Notes: generated from the sequence alone by a model not told the origin. 64,000 nucleotides of DNA from Planctomycetaceae bacterium (GCA_027487485.1 JAIYDN010000112.1:186001-250000), one strand, 5' to 3'. Shown: positions 27,576-36,700, counted from the stretch's first letter. Made by a program: numbers and translations.

Positions 27576-28043
27576 CTATTTCTCAATCCCCGCAGCACGG
27601 GCAAATGCATGGAAATCAAGTGCGGTATTCTGGTCGTGAACGATTCGCCAAGACCCTTCTTGTAGCTGAAAAACATAAACGAGCCAAGTCTCAAAGGCAG
27701 CAGTTTCCTTGTTGGGTTTGTACGAGTAGCGGACTAGGGCCATTGCCATGTCTTCACCAACCACTTTGTGGACTACTTTGCCATTCCATGTCCAATTTGG
27801 ATCGTTGAACCACTGTTCGTGAATGCCGATAGTCTCTGCTGGTGTTTTGAAGGCGTGGCCGTTCTGAACAACCGTGTAAAGAGTATCTCCAAGAGTTAAA
27901 TGCGACTTAAATGCGTCGATATCCCGGTTGGCTATGGCAGCAAAGTGGTCTTTAATCGCTGCGTCAAAATCTGGCTTCATGTTAGTCGGTGCTTTCGAGA
28001 GTAATACCGGGGAGTTCATCGCGGATACGATCCCGACAACCAT
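27576..28043 (-). CDS. SnoaL/NTF2-like protein (cassette gene)
   Basis: About 155 aa. The region DFDAAIKDHFAAIANRD, then GIHEQWFNDPNW and the strand-rich end WLVYVFQLQEGSWRIVHDQNT, fits the NTF2-like/SnoaL cone fold. Members bind small hydrophobic ligands or act as enzymes; the substrate is unknown. The start is uncertain: 28043 is the first in-frame ATG after the attC-like site and begins a hydrophobic stretch, and 27980 (MKPDFDAA) is the first ATG before the fold. Confidence 0.72.
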   Translation of the reverse strand: MVVGIVSAMNSPVLLSKAPTNMKPDFDAAIKDHFAAIANRDIDAFKSHLTLGDTLYTVVQNGHAFKTPAETIGIHEQWFNDPNWTWNGKVVHKVVGEDMAMALVRYSYKPNKETAAFETWLVYVFQLQEGSWRIVHDQNTALDFHAFARAAGIEK

Positions 28044-28102
28044 GACGATTCCAGTGACAAGACAGACAGATTTCGGGACATGGTGTTGGATTATTGTTGT
28101 TG

Positions 28103-28196
28103 GACGAACGCCTGGGATCACCCAGGTCGAGTAGTAAACAAATGCACCGACCAAAACCGGGCGACCGAGCCCTTGGTGTGCATGCCATTGTTATTT
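28103..28196 (-). repeat. attC-like site, 94 bp
   Basis: Boxes GACGAAC and GTTATTT; arms GGGATCACCCAGG and CCCTTGGTGTGCATGCC. Its right edge is 3 bp from the next stop codon. Confidence 0.7.
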
Positions 28197-28199
28197 GGT

Positions 28200-28640
28200 C
28201 TATTGTATAGATGAGTGTGCTGACCATGTCCCGCTGGTCGGTGGAAAATCCCATTGTTCGCCATTGAGCCATCTCGTCTCTGCTCGTATCTGCCAGCTAC
28301 CTTGGATGCGATTGCGATTCTCGAAAAACTCCCCAGTGTAGTAAAGTATGTAAGAAGGTTGACCTGGAACAACAGTGAGCATCCCTGACTCGTTAGTAAC
28401 CCATAAACTTGCATACCTCTTTCGAAAGGTGATTCGAGATTTAGTCAATCTCCCTTGAATTGACGCTGGTTCTGTTATCCCCGGTTCAGAGTCAAGAACT
28501 TTCCCTGTGAAGCGGCCAAACCAACCGATTGCCAGTTGCATTTCAAATTCAGTATCTGCATACACATCAGTGAGACCATTGAATGATTGGTCGTATGAGT
28601 AAACACCGCGCCAACGCGTCGCAATCGATCGGTCTGACAT
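28200..28640 (-). CDS. Hypothetical protein (cassette gene)
   Basis: The 146-aa protein looks beta-rich (IGWFGRFTGKVLDSE, YILYYTGEFFENRNRIQGSW), perhaps a small lipocalin-like or beta-barrel fold. I do not recognise a family. It has no signal peptide. It fills the space between two attC-like sites almost completely: 24 bp before, 3 bp after. Confidence 0.68.
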   Translation of the reverse strand: MSDRSIATRWRGVYSYDQSFNGLTDVYADTEFEMQLAIGWFGRFTGKVLDSEPGITEPASIQGRLTKSRITFRKRYASLWVTNESGMLTVVPGQPSYILYYTGEFFENRNRIQGSWQIRAETRWLNGEQWDFPPTSGTWSAHSSIQ

Positions 28641-28664
28641 GTTACCTTTCTACCAAATAATGGC

Positions 28665-28746
28665 GGCCAACACCGAGTGGCCGCAAACAAAGTCTCTAAA
28701 GTCAATCGCGGCCGACCGGCCACTTCGGTGCATGGCTTGGTTCGTC
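28665..28746 (-). repeat. attC-like site, 82 bp
   Basis: Boxes GGCCAAC and GTTCGTC; arms CACCGAGTGGCCGC and GGCCACTTCGGTGCATGG. The right arm is identical to that of the site at 29916. Confidence 0.8.
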
Positions 28747-28747
28747 C

Positions 28748-29170
28748 TTATGCTGCTCGGCGGGAGGCGAAGTAATCAACAAGCATCTGGCCAAAGTCTT
28801 CCTCGCGATCTTGAACCGCACAAGTCAATTCATCAATCAGTCGGTTTATCGTAGCATTGTCAGATTGTATCAAACTCCCACGTGACTGGCGATCAGATGG
28901 GACGCATCCGTACGCAAGCATCGCATTAACCAATTTTCGAGCCCGAGTGGCGAGCAACGAACAACCAATGTCCTCGAATGCAATGGCGAGTAGTTCAATA
29001 TCATCACCGGCTAAATTGTACAGGTATCCTGATACACTTCCGAGGCAAATCTCAAAGTCGGCATTCGATATCACGTAAATTGTTCGTTCGGTCGAATCGA
29101 GTCCATTTGCGCCAAGGCGAAACCCGCGATCCATTATCCCCTCAATCGCATTGTTCAAATTGGAACTCAT
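28748..29170 (-). CDS. DMP19/DUF4375-like protein (cassette gene)
   Basis: About 140 aa from MSSNLNNAIEGI. The segment VSGYLYNLAGDDIELLAIAFEDIGC with following helices resembles the DMP19-like (DUF4375) domain, where a gly-phe-tyr turn precedes an EAL-IGA helix. Some members sit near polymorphic-toxin or immunity genes; the role is not established. The stop lies within 2 bp of the attC-like site at 28665-28746. Confidence 0.6.
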   Translation of the reverse strand: MSSNLNNAIEGIMDRGFRLGANGLDSTERTIYVISNADFEICLGSVSGYLYNLAGDDIELLAIAFEDIGCSLLATRARKLVNAMLAYGCVPSDRQSRGSLIQSDNATINRLIDELTCAVQDREEDFGQMLVDYFASRRAA

Positions 29171-29188
29171 AGGGACACTTCTATGAAG

Positions 29189-29280
29189 GACGAACGTCAC
29201 TCATCACCTAGCCCCCGGAAGTGATGTCGCTAAAGTTAGTAAGGCACCGGCGGGGGCTTAGGTGCATGGTATTGTTCTTT
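29189..29280 (-). repeat. attC-like site, 92 bp
   Basis: Boxes GACGAAC and GTTCTTT; arms CATCACCTAGCCCCCG and CGGGGGCTTAGGTGCATG, with extra bases only in the second arm. Confidence 0.85.
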
Positions 29281-29295
29281 ATTTTTTGGGGCATC

Positions 29296-29898
29296 TTAGT
29301 GCGGAAATCCAATCCACTCATCATACCATTCACGAATCGTCCCGTCTTCGCAGGAACTTGCCGCCCACATCGACTCTAACAATTCGACATGATGGTTGGA
29401 ACGGCGATATAAGTCGTAAATTGCGGTTGATCCTTTTCCTTCGACGAGGACCCAAAACTGATCTGGATTTACTTCCGGGTAACTTTGCGAAAGTTGAGGA
29501 TGAAAGTTCGATGGGATAGTTCTGTGAACAGTCCACCATAGATACCAATACCACCCGTCTACTTCTGTATCTAATTGTTCAAACCATCGGATTTTTTCTT
29601 CAACTGTCAAAAACACCAGACAGCTAGAGTACTTGCCTAGCATTTCGTTTGCGGCGAGTAGGCCGACCGGAGACGCATGCAGTACACCTACGAAACTGGG
29701 ACTGAAAGGTGAATATGGTCGAAAGGTTCCCATCCGATATCGTAGAAGCGAGTATTCTATTCTCTCGGATTGAGAGAGTGTTTCGAAATCGGGTAGTGGG
29801 TTTTCTTCACGGCATTGAGTTTCGTATTTCCGCAGGCGAGGAAGCCATCTTCTTCGGGCGTCGTCAATTTGGTTCCTCGTGTAGAAAACGGATCGCAT
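29296..29898 (-). CDS. Hypothetical protein, about 200 aa (cassette gene)
   Basis: The protein begins MRSVFYTRNQIDDARRRWL and is rich in aromatic residues (WYWYLWWTVHRTIP). No family is recognised. The frame continues upstream to 30135, but that part is the translation of the attC-like site (KTMHRSGQSAALHF), so I start at 29898, 17 bp after the site. It ends 15 bp before the next site. Confidence 0.68.
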   Translation of the reverse strand: MRSVFYTRNQIDDARRRWLPRLRKYETQCREENPLPDFETLSQSERIEYSLLRYRMGTFRPYSPFSPSFVGVLHASPVGLLAANEMLGKYSSCLVFLTVEEKIRWFEQLDTEVDGWYWYLWWTVHRTIPSNFHPQLSQSYPEVNPDQFWVLVEGKGSTAIYDLYRRSNHHVELLESMWAASSCEDGTIREWYDEWIGFPH

Positions 29899-29915
29899 CT
29901 TCGTCTGTTCTTCCA

Positions 29916-30007
29916 GCAGAACGGCAACCATCAACGAGTGGCCGCCAAGAAAACTTACAAAATGGAGCGCCGCCGACTGGCCACTTCGGTGCATGGTTTT
30001 GTTCGCA
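29916..30007 (-). repeat. attC-like site, 92 bp
   Basis: Boxes GCAGAAC and GTTCGCA; arms CCATCAACGAGTGGCC and GGCCACTTCGGTGCATGG. Confidence 0.85.
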
Positions 30008-30011
30008 TTCG

Positions 30012-30614
30012 TTAGTCCGTGGCGGAGGCGACAACTACGATTAGTAGCATATCTGACTTTCGAGAGATTGTCCAAAAGAATGCCCCCCACCATTCGTGCC
30101 CATCGTCGAAGCAATTGGAACAGGCTGTGTCCCAAGAGTAAATCTCAAGGTCTGAATTTGCATCGGGCCCAGAGAGAGCGTCAACCAATTTGTCGAACAG
30201 TAGCATGTTCGATTGCATTGACCCTAGTATTCCATACGGCGGATGAAAAAATGCAGTCAACAATCCATCGACGTTCGAAACATTCCACGAATTTGCGGCA
30301 AGCTCTTTCGGTCCAGGAGCGCGAGTGCCAATGAATTCCTCAAAGCTGATCCTCTTGCCAGTTAGTCGGGATTCGTCCCATTCGAAAGGTTTAACGTTTG
30401 CGTGTGGTGGAAAATCGGTCCAGTCGAAGTTCTTCCCAACCTCACGATTCGCTTCCTCGCATTTCTGAAGAAAGGCCTTGGCAACCGCATAGTGCGACTC
30501 TTTAACAGTGCGATTCTTGTCATTAACGAAGAAATCGAACTCCAGAACACAATAAATCGCTTCCATTTCGCGCAACAGGTTCTTAAACGGATCTGGTGGT
30601 TCGACCTTCAGCAT
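30012..30614 (-). CDS. Hypothetical protein, 200 aa (cassette gene)
   Basis: The protein begins MLKVEPPDPFKNLLREMEAIYC and ends with strands and a WGAFFWTISRKSDM segment. The helix-strand mix and isolated setting are like small immunity-type proteins, but I recognise no family. It starts 16 bp after the site at 30631 and ends 4 bp before the next. Confidence 0.68.
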   Translation of the reverse strand: MLKVEPPDPFKNLLREMEAIYCVLEFDFFVNDKNRTVKESHYAVAKAFLQKCEEANREVGKNFDWTDFPPHANVKPFEWDESRLTGKRISFEEFIGTRAPGPKELAANSWNVSNVDGLLTAFFHPPYGILGSMQSNMLLFDKLVDALSGPDANSDLEIYSWDTACSNCFDDGHEWWGAFFWTISRKSDMLLIVVVASATD

Positions 30615-30630
30615 GACATGTTTCGACAGA

Positions 30631-30720
30631 TGCGAACGACCAAAATCACGCGGTTGCGACCAAGTGACTTACCATCAGGAAACGCGAGATTCGCAACTCG
30701 CGTGCATTTTTTTGTCATCC
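30631..30720 (-). repeat. attC-like site, 90 bp
   Basis: Left box TGCGAAC; arms AAATCACGCGGTTGCG and CGCAACTCGCGTGCATTT; right box GTCATCC is weak. Confidence 0.78.
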
Positions 30721-30768
30721 GCTTGCTGCAATAGGCTTTCAAAACTTTAGGGGATTGCGGATTGCGGA

Positions 30769-31260
30769 TCAGATGCCTCCGTGAGCCTTTCGGTCGTGGG
30801 CGACTCCGCGAAGAAAAGATGCGAAAGCGTAGTAGTTAAAGAATACGCCGTACGAGTACGCTCGAATATTTGCCATCGCCGAATCGGGTATCATCATTGA
30901 CGGGGTGACGCAACGAATGCAGCGGTATTGTGAATCAAAGACCCAAGCATCGCCATCAGAGTCGCCCGTCCAATATGCAAACTGCACAAAACCAGAGTGT
31001 GCAGGGAGTTGGTCGAGATTCTCCTGGTTCTTTATAAATGTTCTAGCGCCGAAAACATGGATTATCTTTCCGTCATACGAGTCTGCTCGCAGAATGCCCG
31101 TCAAAACATCCCAGAACCAATCGTCCAGTGATTTCGGTTGAGAACTGTGAGTGATGTATTCCCGGATTTGCAAAAGGTCATCCTGTGAGGCCGCCGTTTG
31201 GGGAATGACTGCACCAAGCTCCTGGAAAAGGTCAATCAACCGGTCACTTGCAGTTTTCAT
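30769..31260 (-). CDS. SMI1/KNR4-like hypothetical protein (cassette gene)
   Basis: About 163 aa from MKTASDRLIDLFQELG. The centre (FVQFAYWTGDSDGDAWVFDSQ) resembles the acidic loop of SMI1/KNR4 (SUKH) proteins, many of which are immunity proteins against secreted toxins; this match is weak. Its ATG overlaps the stop of an upstream 56-aa membrane gene (ATGA), so the two are translationally coupled in one cassette. Confidence 0.62.
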   Translation of the reverse strand: MKTASDRLIDLFQELGAVIPQTAASQDDLLQIREYITHSSQPKSLDDWFWDVLTGILRADSYDGKIIHVFGARTFIKNQENLDQLPAHSGFVQFAYWTGDSDGDAWVFDSQYRCIRCVTPSMMIPDSAMANIRAYSYGVFFNYYAFASFLRGVAHDRKAHGGI

Positions 31261-31427
31261 TGTCGCGACTCCCAAATCGAAAAGGAGACGAAACCTGCCG
31301 AAAACAAGATCGCACCAGTGATGGCAAGCGCACCATCCTGCGATCGACCAAGCGCGAAAATTCCCACAACGCCCAGCAGGCATAAAGCGGCTCCAACGAT
31401 TTGAGCAAGGATGCTGCTTGTTTTCAT
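31257..31427 (-). CDS. Small two-helix membrane protein (cassette gene)
   Basis: A 56-aa frame, MKTSSILAQIVGAALCLLG to FSIWESRQ, has two hydrophobic segments (about 5-26 and 33-51) split by a short basic turn (GRSQDG). Its stop overlaps the start of the SMI1-like gene by 4 bp (ATGA), and its start lies 40 bp after the attC-like site. This overlap is what persuades me it is real. The pair recalls toxin/immunity or membrane-sensor pairs, but that is only inference. Confidence 0.65.
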   Translation of the reverse strand: MKTSSILAQIVGAALCLLGVVGIFALGRSQDGALAITGAILFSAGFVSFSIWESRQ

Positions 31428-31466
31428 CAGATCGTCTTCGGGAAAGGAAAAGACTGTAATTCAGGA

Positions 31467-31560
31467 GGATAACGCCAGTGGTCACCGATGTCGCCGGAGA
31501 CCACGTTTCAAAAAGTTAGGGAGGCTCCGGCGGCGACTTCAGTGCACCACATTGTTCCCT
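31467..31560 (-). repeat. attC-like site, 94 bp
   Basis: Boxes GGATAAC and GTTCCCT; arms GTGGTCACCGATGTCGCCGG and CCGGCGGCGACTTCAGTGC. Confidence 0.82.
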
Positions 31561-32015
31561 CTTGTCTGATTCCAGCAGGTGGCTGTTCGAGCATCCGTCA
31601 GGTTTCGAGTACGAGGTTCTGGAGCCGATTCCATTTGCTTTATGGTACCCGATTGTATCTTGACGTGCTAGCAAGCCCTCACCCCGCCTTCGGCACCCCT
31701 CTCCCGCGCGCGGGAGAGGGGCTGGTGGTGAGGGCGTGACGCACTGCGCTTGCGATAAGGGAATTGACTTGGGTGTCGATACACCAAGAGATGGCTACCG
31801 CGTCTAGCGGTGACCATCTCGGAACATGAGGAACTCGGTCGCCATCGTTCTGAGTCACAAGCGAGAACGGGATTAGCTGCCTCTCACAAAGTCACGAAGG
31901 CACCAAGTCATCGAGTCAATTCGCCCAAGCAACTGAACAGCCAACCAAAGCCGTGATATCAACGCTCTTCATTGGCACTCGAAGTTTCAACCGAGATCGA
32001 AACTCCACTAGATAG
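31561..32015. other. Cassette-sized stretch with a hairpin, no gene
   Basis: Between two attC-like sites, 455 bp hold no convincing frame on either strand. A strong nested palindrome lies at 31674-31736. It may be a gene-less cassette, or one whose gene has been replaced by a repeat. Confidence 0.55.
31674..31736. repeat. Nested palindrome, REP-like
   Basis: The inner core at 31696-31721 is a perfect 26-bp palindrome (CCCCTCTCCCGCG and its complement). The outer arms are GCCCTCACCCC and GGTGGTGAGGGC. No T tract follows. Confidence 0.75.
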
Positions 32016-32107
32016 AGGGAACGACCGGCATCACCGAGCACGAGCAGTTGACTCAACGCAAGTCAAAACGGCCGATCGAGTGCTTCGTGTGCAGGCCATG
32101 GTTCGGC
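32016..32107 (-). repeat. attC-like site, 92 bp
   Basis: Boxes AGGGAAC and GTTCGGC; arms GGCATCACCGAGCACG and GAGTGCTTCGTGTGCAGGC. Confidence 0.8.
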
Positions 32108-32112
32108 CTTCA

Positions 32113-32571
32113 TTAGTCGGAGCTAGATCCGATGAATAGCACAGACTCGCCGCCGGTCCGGATCAGGAACGCGAAATCCCAGAATACAGGATAGAACGGA
32201 TGACCTTCCTTTAGCCAAAACGACTGAATTTCATCGAACGAGTCATCCAACACATGCTGTATTTTACAAATTACACTGTCAAAGTCGACTCTGCTTTCTG
32301 GTGAGTCGAGATAATCTAAGCTTGGATGCGATCCGTGGTCGCCTCGGTATCCAAGTGCGTCTTTAAATTCGTCAATGACATCTCTCTTGGTTACGGCGTG
32401 CGCATTACCAATTTCCGCATTGTCGCCCAGGAGCGTTCGCACAACTGTTTCCAACGGTTCACCGTTAGCTTCCTTGGACACAAAGAATCGGAAGTCGGCG
32501 TTATAGTTCAGGCTCGAGCGATAGAGCTTTCGCGAGATCGCATCTAGTGAGACATTGATCTCTAAGTACAT
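32113..32571 (-). CDS. Hypothetical protein, 152 aa (first cassette gene)
   Basis: The protein begins MYLEINVSLDAISRKLYRSS and ends with WDFAFLIRTGGESVLFIGSSS. It looks like an alpha/beta domain of the small immunity-protein kind, without a clear family. It starts 13 bp after a lone GTTCGGC-type half-site (minus strand 32591-32585), and its stop is 5 bp from the next attC-like site, so it would be the first cassette of the array as read leftward. Confidence 0.66.
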   Translation of the reverse strand: MYLEINVSLDAISRKLYRSSLNYNADFRFFVSKEANGEPLETVVRTLLGDNAEIGNAHAVTKRDVIDEFKDALGYRGDHGSHPSLDYLDSPESRVDFDSVICKIQHVLDDSFDEIQSFWLKEGHPFYPVFWDFAFLIRTGGESVLFIGSSSD

Positions 32572-32584
32572 GCGATCCTTTCAG

Positions 32585-32591
32585 GCCGAAC
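32585..32591 (-). repeat. R'-like half-site at the right end of the array
   Basis: GCCGAAC (minus strand GTTCGGC) precedes the first cassette gene by 13 bp. No palindrome accompanies it. It may be all that is left of an attI or attC site, since no integrase gene is found beyond it. Confidence 0.45.
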
Positions 32592-32952
32592 AATGAATTC
32601 TCCCCATAGTCATTTATAGGGAAATGGATTCTAGCACGGGGCAGCCGGGGAAAATAGGTTTTCCCCTTGGCTGAGCCACGTCAAATACCGCGACAAACCA
32701 CCGCAATCACTTCTCTTGGAAGCATTAGTGATTCTTGTAGCGTCTGTTCAGAATCTATCCCTTTTGTGCTGAACCGCCAAACCTTTTGATTGGCGGAGCC
32801 GTTCTTGTTTCGCCATCTATCAGAGGTAGCGCTATGAGCGTCGAACCGTTTCTAGACCGGTTAGCCAGATGTAGGCTTCGCCCCAATGACGGCTCCTGGA
32901 TGCCTGGCTGGTTTGCTGGGTACGCAATCTAGCGCACCAAACCTGTTGCGGT

Positions 32953-33040
32953 CGTCGGGCTCGTCCCGGTCGGGGCCTGCGTTTGCGTATCTGGGTAGCT
33001 TGCAGTTGTGTGCTCCGCCGAGATAAACTCGACGGAAGCG
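32953..33040. repeat. Direct repeat of 88 bp, copy 1
   Basis: Matches 33284-33371, same orientation, with about 8 mismatches. Both copies are followed or preceded by CCAAACCTGTTGCG. Confidence 0.75.
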
Positions 33041-33283
33041 TAGGCGGGGCTGGGCGATGAAATCAATATCGAGTATCGAATAGGGAATTTCGAAGGAAAA
33101 CGCATGCCACTTTGATATTCGATATTTGACACTAGGTGTTCAGTGTTCAGTGAATGATCAAGCGTTGCCAACTTGCACTCGCTATCGAGCCCCATCGCTT
33201 TCCGTTGGGTTCACCCCAATCGGAAGCTACAACTGGAAGCTACTTGCGACTCTCATTGCAATCTCATTTTCTTTTTGGGCCTC

Positions 33284-33371
33284 CGTCGGGCTTGTCCCGG
33301 TCGGAGCCAGCGTTTGCGTATCTGGGTAGCTTGCAGTTGTGCGCTCCGCCGAGGTAAACTCGACGGAAGCG
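33284..33371. repeat. Direct repeat of 88 bp, copy 2
   Basis: Second copy of 32953-33040, 331 bp downstream. Confidence 0.75.
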
Positions 33372-33498
33372 GGAGCTGGCCCAGTTCCGGTAGCACGCCA
33401 AACCTGTTGCGAAATTCGGGCTCAAGGCCCTGTTTCGCTTTTTGTACGAACAAGGGGCGGGGTTCGGTGTTTAGGACGATTTATAAATGGGTACCGTA

Positions 33499-33522
33499 AC
33501 GCGGCTAGCGCCTGCGGCTCAA
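33499..33522. repeat. Short dispersed repeat, copy 2
   Basis: Second copy of the AACGCGGCTAGCGCC repeat at 1154-1177; the two differ at two positions. Confidence 0.5.
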
Positions 33523-33681
33523 TGAAGCCGGGGCCTTTATCGAGCACTGCTGTGATTGCTCAATCGAAATGCCAGTCAAATACGAAGCAGGCAGGAAAAA
33601 GTACCGCTCGCCATGTAGATTCTGCCGCACCGGACCTTCTTCAACCGGTAGAACGTTCCGCACTTTCTCTGGTTTCGCGAA

Positions 33682-33697
33682 TGGCCCGTCAAATGCA
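33682..33697 (+). promoter_or_regulatory. Candidate sigma-54 promoter for the surface protein gene
   Basis: TGGCCCG-TCAA-ATGCA has GG and GC separated by exactly 10 bp, as in the -24/-12 consensus TGGCACG-N4-TTGCA, with one mismatch in each element. The ATG of the 2373-aa gene is 74 bp downstream. Two sigma-54 regulators lie in this window. Confidence 0.45.
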
Positions 33698-33770
33698 TTA
33701 GAAGCTGCTCCTTCCTCGTACGCTCCCGAGCATACGATCCTCTCCGTTTTTATTTGCGATCCTCTCCATC

Positions 33771-36700
33771 ATGTCAAAAAAGCGTCTGCGGCCCGTTCGA
33801 AAATCTCCTATCGAATCTCTTGAATTGCGAGCACTCATGGCTGCCGATGCCGGGGTCCTCTGGAACAATTCCGATGTCCAAGCTCTTATTTCTGAAACAC
33901 AAAACGTCGAACTTCGATTCGATAATGTTGGATCGAACCCTGGCTTTGGCCCATTCGTTGATCTCGTACTTCCAACCTATGGAAAGGACGATGCCGGTGG
34001 ACTGAGTTTTGTTGCTGGAAGCGCAAAACTCCTGGATAATCCCTTGAAAGAAACCGTTACAAAGTTCGACTCCAACGGCCGAGCGCTTCACCCTCTCGCG
34101 AAAGACACTGCCGGAAACCCGCTCGTCTTAATCGGAAATCCAGGATACCAATTGGTCGTTCTGGAACTGCCGTTCGGCAGCTATGTTGCCGACCAACCTC
34201 AAGTTCAAATCGATATGCAGTTGGCGATCGATTCGAATGCAACCATCGGTCAATCGCTTCCTGTTCTTGCTGCTGGCGGATTTCGCTACGGAAACGATCC
34301 GCTGAACAACCCAACCAAAGATCCTTCGATTCGAGGTATCACCACGACGTTGAACGTCATCCCCAACGTTCTGAAAACTCAACTGGAATACATCGGCCCC
34401 GAAAACGAGACCACCACCGGTAAGAACTTCCTTCGAGGATACCGCGTTCTTGTCGATATCGCTCAAGGAGCCGAAGTTTCGAACTTGCAGATCATGAACC
34501 AGCTTGACAGCAATCAAGCATTTGTCGGCATCAGCAAAGAGACATGGTCAGAGGGGGACTTTACCGTCGTCAAATCCCCAGAAATCGGTATCGCAACGGA
34601 AGAAAACCACCTGATCATTGGCTTGCCTGATTCGAAAGGCGTTCCTGGTTTGGACGGAAGCTACATCGTCAACTTCTTCATACCGGAAACGGATGCATCG
34701 AACTCCCCAGTGATCGACACCGTCCTGGCACAGAACAGCGTCTCTCGATTCTTTTCTCAAGTGAAGGCCGATTGGAAGATTCCTTCGTCCATCGACAATT
34801 CCAAATCAGAATTTCTATCCGTCAGTTCCGACGCTGTGCCTCATGTGCTTCAGAATAAAGTGATTGCGACCCAGGTATCTGCTCGAACAGTCAAAGATGT
34901 GAATGCAAAATCGCTCGGGCCTGGAGACTTGCTGGAATACGCCATCGATTTTCAAGTGTCGGACTTCGCTAGCTTGAACAACGTATCGATTCTGGTACAG
35001 ATACCCAATGGACTTGCGATCGTTGAGCCAAGTCCCGTTCCATTCACCCTGACCGGCGTGGAAGGGTTTAAATCGTCGAAACCAACGATTAGCCAATTCG
35101 GACTGAAGGCCTTGCCTACGTTAGAATCAGGCGCAACCCCATACGTATTTGATCTCACACAAGAATTGAAAGCGTTGGGACTCGATGGAACGCTGCATGG
35201 CGCTTCCACCGCTCGCGGACAAGGAACCGGCGTTACTGGTCGTTTGACTTTCCAAGCCACTGTCTTAGATCAATTTGAGAGTCCGATCGCATCGGGCGAT
35301 TTGTCTGTTGATGAGCGCGACCAATTTTTGCTGAACGCTTTCGCGACGGGATCTACCGTGGAGCCCGAATCCCTTGCGACGACAAAGAGCATCGCTGCCG
35401 ATGACAGTCGGTCTCTTTCGACCATTCTGCCCGGCGACTTTCAAACCAGCGTCTACGCAATCAACGGTCTCACTGTCACATCGTCCCTTCAAGCATCCGC
35501 AGGAGATTTGGTCACCTACCGTGTACGACGCGTCATTCGCAGTAGCGATGTGGAAGATCTTGTTCTTAGCAGCTTTCTACCACTTCCCGTTCACAAGCTG
35601 CAATCCTTGAACTGGGGAGAAAGCAAAGCGAAACCCTCCAGTGGACTCCTACAACTTGGCCCAGACGATTCGTTCCATCGTCTTTACGGGGCTCTACCCA
35701 GCATCAATTTAGACGCCAAGAACAATCGGTTGGCCCTAAGTTACAAAGATTTCGACTCGGATGAGAACGAATCTACCGTCGTGGACTTGCTTTTGACCGT
35801 TGCGATCGAGGATAGCCCGTTCGCCGATGGCATGTGGCTGACGAAGGTGGCAAATGCAACGATTGGATCTTCTAACCATGGATCGTTCTCACAAAATGCT
35901 CTGACCAGCATCCAGTACACTCGGCCCGTCCTGTCGATTGTCAAAGGAGTCGCAGGATCCGATAATCCTAACGCCGTCATCTCGCCAGCAGCTAGCCTTG
36001 ACTCCAACATCACTGGTGTCGATGCGGGTGACCAAGTTCGTTTTCGAATTGTTGTCAGCAACACGGGGTTAGGCTCGCGCGGAGCCTATGACACCGTCAT
36101 CAAGGACACACTACCAATCGGGTACTCGATTCCAAAGTCGGGGCTTGAACTGACCGTTACCGATGGATTCAATCGACCAATCAAGTACTTGGCTGAGGGA
36201 AAAGGAGAGTCTGAGTCCCTTTTCGGTCTAGGTCTTCGCTTGCCAGAACCTATCTTGAACGCGCGGACAGACACCGAATCCAACCAAGTGATCGTCAGCT
36301 ACGTTTTGCAACTGAATGAAACGGCCAGGGCGAACACAACCCTTACCAGCGAAGCAAGTATCGTCCGTTATGCGGCGATGCCAAACGGACAGAACTATGT
36401 CACGGAGAAAGTTGCCGACAGTGCCACGACGCGAACTTCCAACGCCTTTGCACTGCATACCCTGATCTCCACCGACCAAGCTCAAACCTCCGGCACGCGG
36501 GTCGTGATCGGAGAAACGGCAACCTTCCGGGCTCGAGTCACTCTGCCCGAGGGCAAAATCTCCGCAGCCAACCTCCAAGTGAATTTGCCTCGCGGGGTAG
36601 CCATCCAACAAATACTGGATATCTCCGCCAGCGATCAATTGATCTTCGCGGGAACAAGCCTGAAGGAAATCATAGCCAACGCAGTCATTGTGGATACATC

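Larger units (their letters stand above)
32592..33770. other. Repeat-rich stretch between the array and the surface protein gene
   Basis: About 1.18 kb without a supported gene. It holds two direct copies of an 88-bp block, the second copy of the 24-bp dispersed repeat (33499-33522), and a sigma-54-like promoter near 33682. Confidence 0.55.

Noticed and set aside
29899-30135. N-terminal extension of the 29296 gene
   Set aside because: The extension reads through the attC-like site and ends in repeat-type residues (KTMHRSGQSAA).
20399-31736. Calling all palindromes in the region CRISPR or terminators
   Set aside because: The attC-like sites differ in sequence, have no regular spacers and no T tracts; the REP-type palindromes also lack T tracts.
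19503-33770. Complete insertion sequence or prophage in the accessory region
   Set aside because: No transposase, integrase, terminal inverted repeats with target duplication, or phage structural genes were found.
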